This document shows positions 44,831-54,516 of a stretch of 64,000 bases of DNA, piece by piece (the first letter of the stretch is position 1; each line of letters opens with the position of its first letter). Location: contig CAWIPO010000006.1 in assembly GCA_963838095.1 (NCBI GenBank), forward strand, positions 744,001-808,000, written 5' to 3'. Both the position numbers and the translations under genes were made by a program. Source of the stretch: CAWCGU01 sp963838095 (GTDB lineage Bacteria; Actinomycetota; Thermoleophilia; Solirubrobacterales; 70-9). The notes beneath the pieces are model-generated. The model saw nothing but the letters and a program-made list of their open reading frames with translations, was not told the origin of the DNA and did no database searches.

Positions 44831-45322
44831 ATGACGATCGAGATCCGGGGTGCTGAGGCGGGTGATGGCGATGCCGTCTGGTCCATCCTCGAAGCGGTCG
44901 TGCGAGCCGGGGATTCCTTTCCGGACGATCCGGGGTCCGACCGCACGGCGGTGTTGGCGGTGTGGCAGCGGCCGGGAACCGTCAACTACGTCGCCGAGCT
45001 GGACGGCGAGATTGTCGGCGCCTATCTGCTGGAACCGAACAACATCGGTCTCGCGTCCCATGTCGCGCATGGCTCCTACGCGGTCGCATCGAACGCTCGG
45101 GGCCGCGGCGTCGGCCGGGCGATGGGCGAGCACTCGATCGCGGAGGCCAGGCGGCTGGGATTCCGCGCGATTCAGTTCAACGCCGTGGTCTCGACGAACG
45201 AGCCGGCGATTGCGCTCTGGAAGAGCCTCGGCTTCGAGGAGGTCGGCCGGCTGCCGGGTGCGTTCCACCTGCGCGGCGAGCGATACGTCGACACCCTGGT
45301 CATGTACAGAGAGCTCTCCTGA
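44831..45322 (+). CDS. GNAT-family N-acetyltransferase
   Basis: A 163-aa GNAT protein. AVASNARGRGVGRAMGEHSI is the acetyl-CoA pyrophosphate loop (R/Q-x-x-G-x-G/A), and FNAVVSTNEPAIALWKSLGFEEVG is the usual C-terminal motif. It resembles the phosphinothricin/ribosomal-protein acetyltransferase type; the acceptor is unknown. ATG 44831 lies 6 nt after TACGCT (44819-44824) and lacks a ribosome site, so a leaderless start is likely. Confidence 0.85.
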   Translation: MTIEIRGAEAGDGDAVWSILEAVVRAGDSFPDDPGSDRTAVLAVWQRPGTVNYVAELDGEIVGAYLLEPNNIGLASHVAHGSYAVASNARGRGVGRAMGEHSIAEARRLGFRAIQFNAVVSTNEPAIALWKSLGFEEVGRLPGAFHLRGERYVDTLVMYRELS

Positions 45323-45362
45323 GGCGCTGATCGCCAGAGCAATCGGCTAGGGTGCCGCGATC

Positions 45363-45839
45363 TTGCGGGTTTTGCTTTCCATCGTGGTTGTGCTTGCGCT
45401 GCTTGGCGTCGCCGGTTGCGGCGATGACGAGAACGGCGGCAGCTCGTCCGAGGCCTCTGCCACCGACAACCTCGGCGAAAAGCCGGAGGTGACGGTTCCG
45501 GATGCGCCGGCGGAGGAGCTGCAGAAGATCGACATCGTCGAAGGCGATGGGGCCGAGGCGCAGAAGGGCGACACCGTCAGCGTTCAGTACGTCGGCGTCG
45601 CGCAGTCCAACGGCGAGGAGTTCGATGCCTCCTGGGAGCGGGGGGAGCCGTTCGAGTTCGAGCTCGGCGCCGGGGCTGTGATCCCCGGCTGGGACATCGG
45701 GGTGGTCGGGATGAAGGAAGGCGGCCGGCGAGTGCTGGTGATACCCGGCGCCCTTGCCTACGGCCCTGCCGGGCAGCCGCCGACGATCGGCCCCGACGAG
45801 ACCCTCGTCTTCGCGATCGACCTCGAAAAGGTCAAGTAG
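45363..45839 (+). CDS. Lipoprotein FKBP-type peptidyl-prolyl isomerase
   Basis: A 158-aa exported foldase. Lipoprotein signal with Cys19 (GVAGCGDD), a Ser/Glu linker, then one FKBP domain (about 60-158): KGDTVSVQYVGVAQSNGEEFDASW, PFEFELGAGAVIPGWDIGVVGMKEGGRR and LAYGPAGQPPTIGPDETLVFAIDL, with the active-site Asp, Phe, Ile, Trp and Tyr in place. TTG start 9 nt after TAGGGT. Its last 8 bp overlap the convergent DUF3817 gene. Confidence 0.9.
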   Translation: MRVLLSIVVVLALLGVAGCGDDENGGSSSEASATDNLGEKPEVTVPDAPAEELQKIDIVEGDGAEAQKGDTVSVQYVGVAQSNGEEFDASWERGEPFEFELGAGAVIPGWDIGVVGMKEGGRRVLVIPGALAYGPAGQPPTIGPDETLVFAIDLEKVK

Positions 45840-46170
45840 CGCGCTGATCCTCGGCCGCCGCGCCGCGCCGGTCGAGGACGGTGATTCCGATCACGCTCCC
45901 GATCGGGCCGAACGGCGTGAAGGTGACCGCCAGCAGCCAGAACGGGACCTCGTGGCGGATCACCGCCACGAATATCAACGCCAGCAGGGCGAGATAGCCG
46001 ATCCCGTGGGTCCAGCCGAAGACCATCGTCTCGCTCTCGAACCCGGGCGCGAGCCAGAAGAAGAGCAGGGCGGCGAAGATCGCCGTCTCGACCCAGGCGG
46101 CGCGGCGAACCCAGGGGTAGAGCACCCCGGGTTGCGGCCGCCGCAAGGGCGGGGCTACGTCACCGTCCAC
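45832..46170 (-). CDS. DUF3817-type small membrane protein
   Basis: A 112-aa protein with three hydrophobic segments (AAWVETAIFAALLFFWLAPG, TMVFGWTHGIGYLALLALIF, VPFWLLAVTFTPFGPIGSVI). The order and the GWTHGIGYL motif match DUF3817. GTG start lies inside the end of korB (16-bp overlap), so it is likely the last gene of the korAB unit. Role unknown. Confidence 0.75.
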   Translation of the reverse strand: MDGDVAPPLRRPQPGVLYPWVRRAAWVETAIFAALLFFWLAPGFESETMVFGWTHGIGYLALLALIFVAVIRHEVPFWLLAVTFTPFGPIGSVIGITVLDRRGAAAEDQRAT

Positions 46171-47204
46171 GTATCGCCGGAGCGAAGCAAGTCGTTCAGC
46201 TCGGCGGTTCCGGCGCCCTCGCGAGCGGCCTCCAGCTCGCGCTCGCCCTGCTCGGCGTAGACGGGGCGCTGGACCGAGCGGAAGATCCCGATCGGCGTCG
46301 GGCCTGTCGGCTGATCGGCGAGGTGGGCGAGGGCGAACGCCTGTCCGGGGCTGGGATCGGCGGCGTCGTGAACCAGGAACGCGTCGTCCCCCACCGCGGA
46401 GCGTTCGGCAATCGAGAGGCGGCCATCCGGTCCCTGCACCACTCCGCGCTCGCCCTCGGACCCGAGCACGATCGGCTCACCGTGCTCGAGCCGGATCTGG
46501 TTCCCGCGCCCGGTCTTGCCCCGCACGGCGTCGAAGGCGCCGTCGTTGAAGACGTTGCAGTTCTGGTAGATCTCGACGAAGGCGGCGCCCTTGTGGGCGG
46601 CCGCGGCCCTCAGCACCTCGGCCTGGTGGTCGCGGTCGATGTCCACCGTGCGGGCGACGAACGTCGCCTCTGCGCCTAGCGCCAGCGCCACCGGGTTGAA
46701 GGGGTGATCGAGGGAGCCGAACGGGGTCGACTTCGTCACCTTGCCCTCCTCGCTGGTGGGGGAGTACTGGCCCTTGGTGAGGCCGTAGATCTGGTTGTTG
46801 AACAGCAGCACCTTGATCGGGACGTTGCGCCGTAGGGCATGGATCAGGTGGTTCCCGCCGATCGAGAGCCCGTCGCCATCTCCGGTGACGACCCAGACCG
46901 AAAGATCCGGGCGGGCGACCGCAAGCCCGGTCGCGAGCGCCGGGGCACGGCCGTGAATGCCGTGCACGCCGTACGTGTTCATGTAGTAGGCGAAGCGCCC
47001 CGAGCAGCCGATGCCGGCGACCCAGACGATTCGCTCCGGTGGCAGCCCCAGCTCCGGCAGGAACTGCTGCACGGTGGCGAGGATCGCGTAGTCGCCGCAG
47101 CCCGGGCACCAGCGAGTCTCCTGATCGGAAGCGAAGTCCTTCTTCGTCAGCGTCGCCGTGCCGCCCGCGCCGTTGCCGGTATTGCCGCCGTTGGCCAGGC
47201 TCAT
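46155..47204 (-). CDS. korB: 2-oxoglutarate:ferredoxin oxidoreductase beta subunit
   Basis: Thiamine-diphosphate subunit of the KorAB enzyme that oxidises 2-oxoglutarate to succinyl-CoA with ferredoxin. It is 349 aa. TRWCPGCGDYAILATVQQ and GIGCSGRFAYYMNTYGVHG hold the iron-sulfur cysteines, VWVVTGDGDGLSIGGNHLIH and LLFNNQIYGLTKGQYSPTS the TPP/Mg site. ATG 47204 overlaps the korA stop (ATGA) with GGAG upstream. The oxygen-tolerant actinobacterial KOR has the same two-subunit form. Confidence 0.92.
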   Translation of the reverse strand: MSLANGGNTGNGAGGTATLTKKDFASDQETRWCPGCGDYAILATVQQFLPELGLPPERIVWVAGIGCSGRFAYYMNTYGVHGIHGRAPALATGLAVARPDLSVWVVTGDGDGLSIGGNHLIHALRRNVPIKVLLFNNQIYGLTKGQYSPTSEEGKVTKSTPFGSLDHPFNPVALALGAEATFVARTVDIDRDHQAEVLRAAAAHKGAAFVEIYQNCNVFNDGAFDAVRGKTGRGNQIRLEHGEPIVLGSEGERGVVQGPDGRLSIAERSAVGDDAFLVHDAADPSPGQAFALAHLADQPTGPTPIGIFRSVQRPVYAEQGERELEAAREGAGTAELNDLLRSGDTWTVT

Positions 47205-49032
47205 AGGTGCTCCATGATCACTTCGTCGAGCTCCTCGGCAAAGATCGGGAGGCCGTCCACCTTCGTGTAGCTGCGCGCGTCGACCAGGAACTCGGCCCGG
47301 ATCATCTTCACGAGCTGGCCGGTGTTCATCTCCGGGATCAGGACCTTGGGGTAGGCGCGGACAACCTCGCCGGTGTTCGCCGGCAGTGGGTTCAGGTGCC
47401 GGAGGTGCGCAAAGGCGACCTTGCGGCCACGCTTGCGGACCCGCCGCGCCGCGCCCTTGATCGCGCCGAACGTCGAACCCCAGCCAAGCACGAGCAGCTC
47501 GGCACCCTGCTCGTGGTCGACGTCGAGCGCCGGGATGTCGGCCGCGATCCCGGCGACTTTCTGCGCCCGCAGTCTGGTCATCAACGCGTGGTTCTCGTGC
47601 TCGTAGCTGATGTGACCGGTGCCGTCCTCCTTCTCGAGACCGCCGATCACGTGCTGCAGGCCCTCGGTCCCCGGGAGCGCCCACGGGCGCGCCCCGCGCT
47701 CGTCGCGCTTATACGGCCAGAACTCGCCGTCGTGGTTTGGCCCGGCGGCGAAGTTGGGCTCGATTTCGGGCAGGTCGGCCGCGTCGGGGAGGCGCCAGGG
47801 TTCGGAGGAGTTGGCGAGGAAGGTGTCGGAGAGCATGATCACGGGGGTGCGATAGCGGACCGCGAGCCGCACCGCCTCGAGCACGGTGTCGAAGCACTCC
47901 GAGGGCGTTGCCGCCGCGATCACCGGCAGCGGCGACTCGCCGTGGCGGCCGTGGATCGCCATCAGGAGGTCGGCGGCCTCGGTCTTGGTCGGCATCCCGG
48001 TCGAGGGGCCGGCTCGCTGCACGTCGATGATCAGCAACGGCAGCTCCAGTGCCACCGCGAGCCCGATCGTCTCCGCCTTCAGGTCCATCCCCGGGCCGCT
48101 GGTCGCCGTCACTCCGAGCTGGCCGCCGAAGGCGGCGCCCAGCGCCATGTTCGCGGCGGCGATCTCGTCCTCGGCCTGGATCGTGCGAACGCCGAAGCGC
48201 CGCTGGCGGGAGAGCTCGTGCAGCAGCTCGGAGGCCGGCGTGATCGGGTAGCTGGCGAGAAACAGCGGCAGGCCGCTGCGGACGCTGGCGACGATCAGCC
48301 CGAGCGCGGTCGTGGTCGTGCCGTTCACGCCTCGGTACGTGCCGGGCTCGGCGGGCGCGGCCTTGACCTCGTAGTGGACGTGCTGGAGCTCGGCCGTCTC
48401 GCCGAAGTTGAAGCCGGCCCGGAACGCCGCCAGGTTGGCGGCCATCACCGGCGGCACGGACGCGAACTTCTCCTCGATCCAGGCGCTCGTGGCGTTCTGG
48501 GGACGGCTGTACATCCACGAGACGAGCCCGAGAGCGAAGAAGTTCTTCGAGCGCGAGGCGTCGCGCGAGCTGATCTCGTCGATGCCGTCCGTCGCCCGGA
48601 TCGTCATCGAGGTCATCGGCACTCGCAGCACCTGGTAGTCGTCGAGCGTCGCGTCGTCCAGCGGGCTGACGTCGTATTCGGCCTTACGCAGGTTGGAGTC
48701 TGTGAACCCGTCTTCGTTCAGGATCACGATCCCGCCGCGCTCGAGCTCGGGCAGGTTCACCTTCAGCGCCGCGGGGTTCATCGCCACGAGCACGTTCGGC
48801 TGACCGCCCGGGGTGAGGATGTCGCGCGAGGCGAAGTGGATCTGGAAGGCGGAAACGCCGGCGAGCGTTCCCGCAGGAGCGCGAATCTCGGCGGGAAAGT
48901 CGGGAAGCGTCGCGAGGTCGTTGCCGATCAACGCGGCGTCCGCCGCAAAGCGGTTGCCGGCGAGTTGTATCCCGTCCCCGAATCGCCGGCGAATCGGACG
49001 ACGACCCGCTCCTTCTCAATGACTTCGGTCAA
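47201..49032 (-). CDS. korA: 2-oxoglutarate:ferredoxin oxidoreductase alpha subunit, one frame break
   Basis: About 610 aa, fused gamma-alpha form. The gamma part begins LTEVIEKERVVVRFAGDSG at TTG 49032 (AGGAG 13 nt upstream), then the frame breaks near 48975: a missing G separates GDSG from GIQLAGNRFAADAALIGNDL. The rest is intact: FPAEIRAPAGTLAGVSAFQI, GLPLFLASYPITPASELLHE, FGVRTIQAEDEIAAANMALG and ATSGPGMDLKAETIGLAVAL. It overlaps korB by 4 bp. A TACAAT box at 49066-49061 is the likely promoter. Confidence 0.9.
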
Positions 49033-49060
49033 ATAATGGGCAGCTCCTAGCCCATAAGCG

Positions 49061-49066
49061 ATTGTA
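49061..49066 (-). promoter_or_regulatory. -10 box of korAB
   Basis: TACAAT on the minus strand, 29 nt before the TTG of korA, leaving a leader of about 20 nt that holds the AGGAG ribosome site. No convincing -35 is visible. Confidence 0.5.
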
Positions 49067-49146
49067 CGCACCGCGGTCGGCGGACCCGCTGTTTTACGTT
49101 CACGCGGCGGCGACGGCCCGGGCTTGGGTGGCGACGCTCCGCGTCC

Positions 49147-49235
49147 ACGGCAGCAGTAAGGGCAGCGGGTTCGGGCGTTCTGTCGCGGCACGAAACGTCC
49201 AACGGCAGCAGTAAGGGCAGGGGTTCGGGCGTCTT
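49147..49235. repeat. Imperfect tandem duplication, 55-bp period
   Basis: ACGGCAGCAGTAAGGGCAG begins at 49147 and again at 49202, each followed by a related GGGTTCGGGCG and a CGGCAC stretch, with small indels between copies. Only two copies exist. The gene-free stretch 49067-49316 otherwise shows nothing recognisable. Confidence 0.6.
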
Positions 49236-49316
49236 TCGGCACACATTGCGCGCCACAGGCGCGCTTGGTTGGCTGAACCTCTGCTCATGAGGGACGTGGG
49301 GCACATAGGCCCCGAT

Positions 49317-49740
49317 ATGCGGGGTTTAGGTGCCGCACGTCGGAAAATCGAGCGTCGGATCTCGAAGCTGGCTTCCAACCAGCACGGGGTGATCGCTCGG
49401 TGAGCACGGTCGGCTGATGGCGGCGGTGCTCGCGGGCGGGCCCGGTGCGTTGCTCAGCCATCAGAGCGCAGCCGATTTCTCGGAGATCCTGTTGACCTCC
49501 TCGGCGCTGATCCACGTCACGACCCCAAACCGCCGCCGACGCCGGCTCGAGAACATCGTCTTTCACCGCGCTCGCGCAGCTCCACCCCGCGACCGCGCCA
49601 TCAAGCACGGTATCCCCCTTACCGCTCTCCCAAGAACCCTGCTCGACCTTTCGGAGTGCGTCCCTCCCAACCGCCTGCGCCAGGCAATCGAGCAATCCGA
49701 GCGCATCGGGCTGTTCGACCTCATCGCAGGATCAGTGGCA
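49317..49740 (+). pseudogene. Decayed AbiEi-antitoxin/DUF559-type gene
   Basis: ATG 49317 opens a 28-residue frame with IERRISKLASNQHGVIAR, the N-terminal helix typical of AbiEi/DUF559 proteins, then a stop at 49401. The family resumes at 49417 with MAAVLAGGPGALLSHQSAA, ALIHVTTPNRRRRRLENIVF and HGIPLTALPRTLLDLSECVP, ending at RIGLFDLIA. About 60 residues between the two parts and the whole nuclease half are missing. The frame then runs into the end of the opposing E2-E1 gene. It is a remnant. Confidence 0.65.
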
Positions 49741-49776
49741 ACCCCGCGAACGTGGCCGCGACGGTGCTTCAGGTGC

Positions 49777-52700
49777 TCAGCCTTCGAGGGCCGTGAGCAC
49801 GATCCGCTCCTGCTCGGAGCGGTGAGCGGCGGGGTAGCCCTCCGCCTGTGATGCCCGCGGGGGGCGTCCGACGTAGCGGAAGTCGATTCCCTGCGCGATG
49901 CAATCCGGGATCCGGCGGAACATGACGCTGAACGCGCCCATGTTCTTCGGTTCCTCCTGCGCCCAGATGATCTCCTTCAGGTTCGGGTAGCTGCGGATCA
50001 GCTGCGTGATCTGTTCCTGGGCGAACGGATAGAGCAGCTCGACCCTGGCGACCGCGACGTTGGTCGGCCGCCTCGCGCTTCTCGTGCTGGTCGATGTCGT
50101 AGTAGAGCTTGCCGCTGCACATCACCAGGCGCGTGATTTCCTCCGCGCGACCCTCTGCCCTCGGGTCGTCGATCACGAACTGGAAGCCGCCGTGGGTGAG
50201 GTCGTCGAGCGTCGAGGAGGCCTCGGGGAGTCGCAGCAGGCCCTTCGGCGTGAACACGACCAGCGGCCTCGGCTTCGCGATTCGGGCCTGACGGCGCAGC
50301 AGGTGGAAGTACTGCGCCGCCGTGCTCGGGTTCGCGAGCCTGATGTTGCCCTCGGCCGCGAGCTGAACGAAGCGCTCGATGCGGGCGCTGGAGTGCTCGG
50401 GCCCCGATCCCTCATAGCCGTGCGGGAGCAGCAGCGTCAGACGGGTCGTCTGCCCCCACTTCGACTCCCCGGCGACGATGAAGCTGTCGATGATCACCTG
50501 TGCCGAGTTGGCGAAGTCGCCGAACTGCGCCTCCCACAGCACCAGGCTCTCCGGCGACGCGGCCGAGTAGCCGTACTCGAAACCGAGGCAGGCGATCTCC
50601 GACAGCGGGCTGTTGTGGAGCTCGAACGGGGCGAGCGCCCCCGAGAGGTGCTGGACGGGGACGTACTCGAGGCCGGTCTTTTCGTCGTGGAAGACAAGGT
50701 GGCGGTTGGAGAAGGTGCCGCGCTCGGTGTCCTGGCCCGTGAGCCGGATGTGCGTTCCCTCGGTCAGCAGCGACGCGTACGCCAGCGCCTCGGCATGCCC
50801 GAACTCGATCAGGCCTCCGTCTGAGATCTCGAGCCGCTTCTCGAACGGCTTGCGCAGCTTGCGGTGGATCGTGAAGCTCTCCGGAACCTTGGTCAGCTCC
50901 TCGTTCAGGACGAGCAACCGCTCCTTGCTGACCGCGGTCTCGGGGTCGGGGCTCTTGGTGCGGTCGAGCTCGCCGGTGACGATCTGGGTCGAGGTCGGGT
51001 CCTCGAACTCGCCGGCCTCGATCTTTCGCCTCAGCTCCTTGTGCAGCGCGGCCATGTCCTGGCGCCGCCCTTCCGCCGCCTGCTCGACCTCCTGCTGGCT
51101 GAGGATCCCCTCCTTGACCAGCTTCTGCGCGTAGAGCTCGGACGGGGGCGGCTGCTTCTTGATCCTCGCGGCCATCAAAGGCTGGGTGTAGGCGGGCTCG
51201 TCGGTCTCGTTGTGCCCGTAACGGCGATAGCCGACCACGTCGATGACGATGTCTCGGTGCCACTCCGAGCGATAGGTCATCGCCAGCCGGATCGCCGCGA
51301 TCGCGCCCTCGACATCGTCGGCGTTGACGTGGATGATCGGCACGTTGAAGCCCTTCGCCATGTCCGAGGCGTAGGGGCTGGAGCGGCTCTCCTCCGGGTC
51401 GGTGGTGAAGCCGACCTGATTGTTGGTGATGATGTGGATCGTGCCGCCCGTGTGGTAGCCCTCCAGCGACTGGAGGTTGAAGGTCTCGGCGACCACGCCC
51501 TGGCCCGGGAAGGCTGCGTCGCCGTGAAGCAGCACGGGAACGACCACGTTCCCGTCGTGATGCAGCATCGGCCCCGAATGCTCGGTCTGATCGGCGCGAG
51601 CTGCTCCCTCGACAACCGGGTCGACGAACTCGAGATGGCTCGGGTTGGGATACAGCCGCATCCGGATCGAGTCCCCGTCGCGCGTCTCCAGCAGGCCCTC
51701 CGCGCCGTGGTGGTACTTCACGTCCCCGGTCCCGCCGGTGGGCATCGCGGTCACGCGCTTCACCATCTCGATCCCCTTCGCACCCTCGAACTCGGCGAAG
51801 ATCGACTCCAGGGAGCGCCCGAGGTTGTGAGCGAGGACGCTGAGGCGGCCGCGGTGCGCCATCCCGATCACGACCTCCTTCGCGCCCTCCTGACGTGAGA
51901 TCGTCGCCACCTCGTCGAGCATCGGGACGATCGCGTCCAGACCCTCGATCGAGAACACCTTTTGCCCCAGGTACGCCTTCTGGACGAAGCGCTCGAACTG
52001 GAACACCTCGATCAGCCGGAACAGGAGCTGGCGCTTCTCGTCCTCGCCCATCAGCTGGCGGTGGGCGCCGGTCTCGATCATCTCCCGCAGCCACATCCGC
52101 TGCTGATGCGAGGAGAGGTGCTCGATCTCGTACGCGATCGTGCCGCAGTACGCATCTCGCATCCTGGGGAGCGCGTCGAGCAGGGTCTCGCCCTCGACAC
52201 CGATGCGCAGGATCGAGGCCGGAATCTGCTCCATTAGCTCCGGCGTCAGGTCGAGGTTCTTCGGGTCGAGGCTGGGGTCGCTCCTCGGCTCGGAGCCGAG
52301 GGGATCGAGGCGGGCGGCCAGATGCCCGTGCGTGCGGTACGCCTTCAGCAGCGAGGTCGCCGCCTGGACGGCCTGCAGCAGCCCGGTGTCGGGCTTCGCC
52401 CTGGTGAGCGGGGAAGTGGGCTCGGGGGCGGCGGCGACGGCGCCCAGCGGAGGCGCAGAAGCCGACGCCGGATGTGCCCTGGTCACCACCCCGGGGTCGA
52501 TCGACAACTGCTCGGCGACGGACTCGTAGAAGTTGTCCTCACCCTGCAGGAACTGGTCGATTCGCCGCAGGAACGAGCCCGACTCGGCGCCCTGGATGAT
52601 CCGATGGTCGTACGTGGACGTCATCGTCATCACCTTCGAGACCCCGAGCGCCTGGATCTTCTCCTTCGGTGCGTGCGCCCACTCGACCGGGTAGGCGAGC

Positions 52701-54126
52701 GATCCCGCGGCGACGATCGTTCCCTGGCCCTTCATCAGCCGCGGCACCGAGGCCACCGTGCCGAGCCCGCCCGGGTTGGTGAGCGTGATGTTCGTGCCCT
52801 GGAAATCGTCGGCGCCGAGCTTGTTCTCGCGGGTCTTGTTGATCAGGTCCTCGTAGTAGCGATGGAAACCGGCGAAGTCGAGGCCGTCGGCGCCCTTGAT
52901 GCACGGGACCATCAGCGCGCGTGACCCGTCCTTCTTCTCGACGTCGACCGCGATCCCCAGGTTCACGCCGCCGGCCTCGACGAGGAACGGCTTGCCTTCG
53001 CGCTCCTCGTAGGTGCGCGTCATCGCCCGCCACTCGGTCGCCGCCTGCACTATCGCCCAGGCGATCAGGTGCGTGAACGAGACCTTCATCCCGCGATCGG
53101 AGAGGACGCCGTTCAAAGCCTTGCGCTTCGCGTCGATGACGTCCACCGGGACGGTTCGGAACGAGGTAGCCGTCGGGATCTCGCGGCTCTCCTCCATCGC
53201 CTTCGCCAGCATCGCCGCCGGGCCCCGCAGCGGCTTGGCCTCGGCCGCGGCCGCGGGGGCTGCGGTTGGACGCGCCGCGCCGTCGCCATCGCCAATGGCG
53301 AGGATGTCCGCCTTCGTGATCTTGCTGTTGACCCCGGTTCCCTGGACGCTGCCGAGGTCGATACCGCGGTCGGCGGCGATCCGGCGGGCCACGGGCGTGC
53401 GCATTGCCGTTCCCCTCGCCCGCGGGCGCTGCGCTCGACGGCGCTGGCGATTCGGCTGCGGCCGCCGCCCGCGTGCCGGCTTCGGCAGTCGCCCGACGGG
53501 GCCGCTCCAGCGGCCATTTCGGCCAGCGCCTCGCCGACCTTGACGACGTCGTCTGGCGATTTCAGAAGCTTCGTGATCGTGCCGCTCGCGGGGGCTGGCA
53601 CCTCGGCGTCGATCTTGTCGGTCGAGACCTCGACGACGGTCTGTCCCTCTTCGACCGATTCGCCTTCCGAGACGTGGTATTCCAGCACTGTCCCCTCGGT
53701 CACGGACTCGCCCATTTCAGGCATCGCGATGACGACGGTCTCACCGGTGGCTCCCTCGATCTCACCCGGCTGCGCCGACTCGGAGGGGACGTCGTCGTCA
53801 CCCATGTCGGCGTCTCCTTCGCCGGTCGCCTCCACGAGATCGCCGTCGTCCCCGGCGCCGTCGCCGGAGGGCTGCCCATTAGGATCGATCTCGGCGAGGG
53901 ACTGGCCCACCTTCACGGTCTCGTCCGGCTGGGCGAGGATCTTCGCGATCACTCCGCTGGCCGGAGCCGGCACCTCGGCATCCACCTTGTCGGTCGAGAC
54001 CTCGACCACGGTCTCGCCCTCCTCGACGAAATCCCCCTCCTGCTTGTGCCACTCCAGCACGACGCCCTCGGTGACCGACTCCCCCATCTGGGGCATCTGG
54101 ATCTCGACGGTTGCGGTGCTCGCCAT
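49777..54126 (-). CDS. kgd: 2-oxoglutarate dehydrogenase: lipoyl-lipoyl-E2-E1 fusion, several frame breaks
   Basis: A giant protein of about 1,450 aa. ATG 54126 follows AGGAGGCGGA. Two lipoyl domains come first (lipoyl lysines near residues 47 and 171, each in STDK-V/I-DAEV), then a Pro/Ala linker, a subunit-binding domain (TPVARRIAADRGIDLGSVQG), an E2 acyltransferase domain (STYDHRIIQGAESGSFLRRI) and the thiamine-dependent E1 (GMAHRGRLSVLAHNLG, HGDAAFPGQGVVAETFNL, YRRYGHNETDEPAYTQPLMA). Mycobacterial Kgd has only E2-E1. Frame changes near 53500, 53400 and 50062 each need one base; the linker AESPAPSSAAPAGEGNGNA in the middle frame shows one continuous gene. The end in the repaired frame is TGA at 49777. 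Confidence 0.88.
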
Positions 54127-54149
54127 TCCGCCTCCTGAGTCTATGACGA

Positions 54150-54437
54150 TCAGCCCAGCGTCGCGATCACGTCCACGCGGGTGGGACGTGGCGACACCGC
54201 GACCGTGAAGAACTCTCGCGCCAGGCCCGCGTGCTCGCACCACGGGCAGGCGATCGCCGACCCCACCGCCAGTCTCGGGCCCGTCGCAACGGGGAGGTCG
54301 CAGGCCGGACAGGCGAGCGTTCCGCTCGCCAGGCGCCACGAGCGCGGAAGCTCGCGCCGCTCCTCGAGCCCGCCGATCCGCTCCATCCGCTCCTCGCGGT
54401 CGGGCTGAACGGGATCGATGTCGCGATGAAGCGCCAC
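54150..54437 (-). CDS. Small zinc-ribbon protein of unknown function
   Basis: A 95-aa protein. LACPACDLPVATGPRL and AIACPWCEHAGLAREF give two CxxC pairs 20 residues apart, a zinc ribbon. The N-terminal third is charged and the end (FFTVAVSPRPTRVDVIATLG) is beta-like. It lies 23 bp before the E2-E1 gene on the same strand and may be co-transcribed. The GTG start has TACACT 7 nt upstream, a leaderless pattern. Confidence 0.6.
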   Translation of the reverse strand: MALHRDIDPVQPDREERMERIGGLEERRELPRSWRLASGTLACPACDLPVATGPRLAVGSAIACPWCEHAGLAREFFTVAVSPRPTRVDVIATLG

Positions 54438-54466
54438 GGGTGAAAGTGTAGGGTCAAGGCAGAGGT

Positions 54467-54486
54467 CGCAAACGGCGCAGTTTGCG
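54467..54486. promoter_or_regulatory. 7-bp inverted repeat in a divergent promoter region
   Basis: CGCAAAC (54467-54473) and GTTTGCG (54480-54486) are perfect complements around GGCGCA. It lies between the zinc-ribbon gene and the two-domain reductase gene, 31 bp before the latter's ATG. It is a candidate operator; no regulator is encoded nearby. Confidence 0.4.
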
Positions 54487-54516
54487 GGCGGATCGCGAGC
54501 TGATGGAGGAGAACAG

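Noticed and set aside
47207..49036. A 609-codon plus-strand open frame opposite korA
   Set aside because: No recognisable motif; the minus strand encodes a well-conserved oxidoreductase over the same bases.
49147..49235. Possible CRISPR array
   Set aside because: Only two imperfect copies, no regular spacers and no cas genes nearby.
53113..54339. A separate lipoyl-carrier gene ending near 53113
   Set aside because: After the second lipoyl domain this frame turns to Arg/Ser-rich nonsense while the expected Pro/Ala linker and binding domain continue in the other two frames, so it is part of one longer gene.
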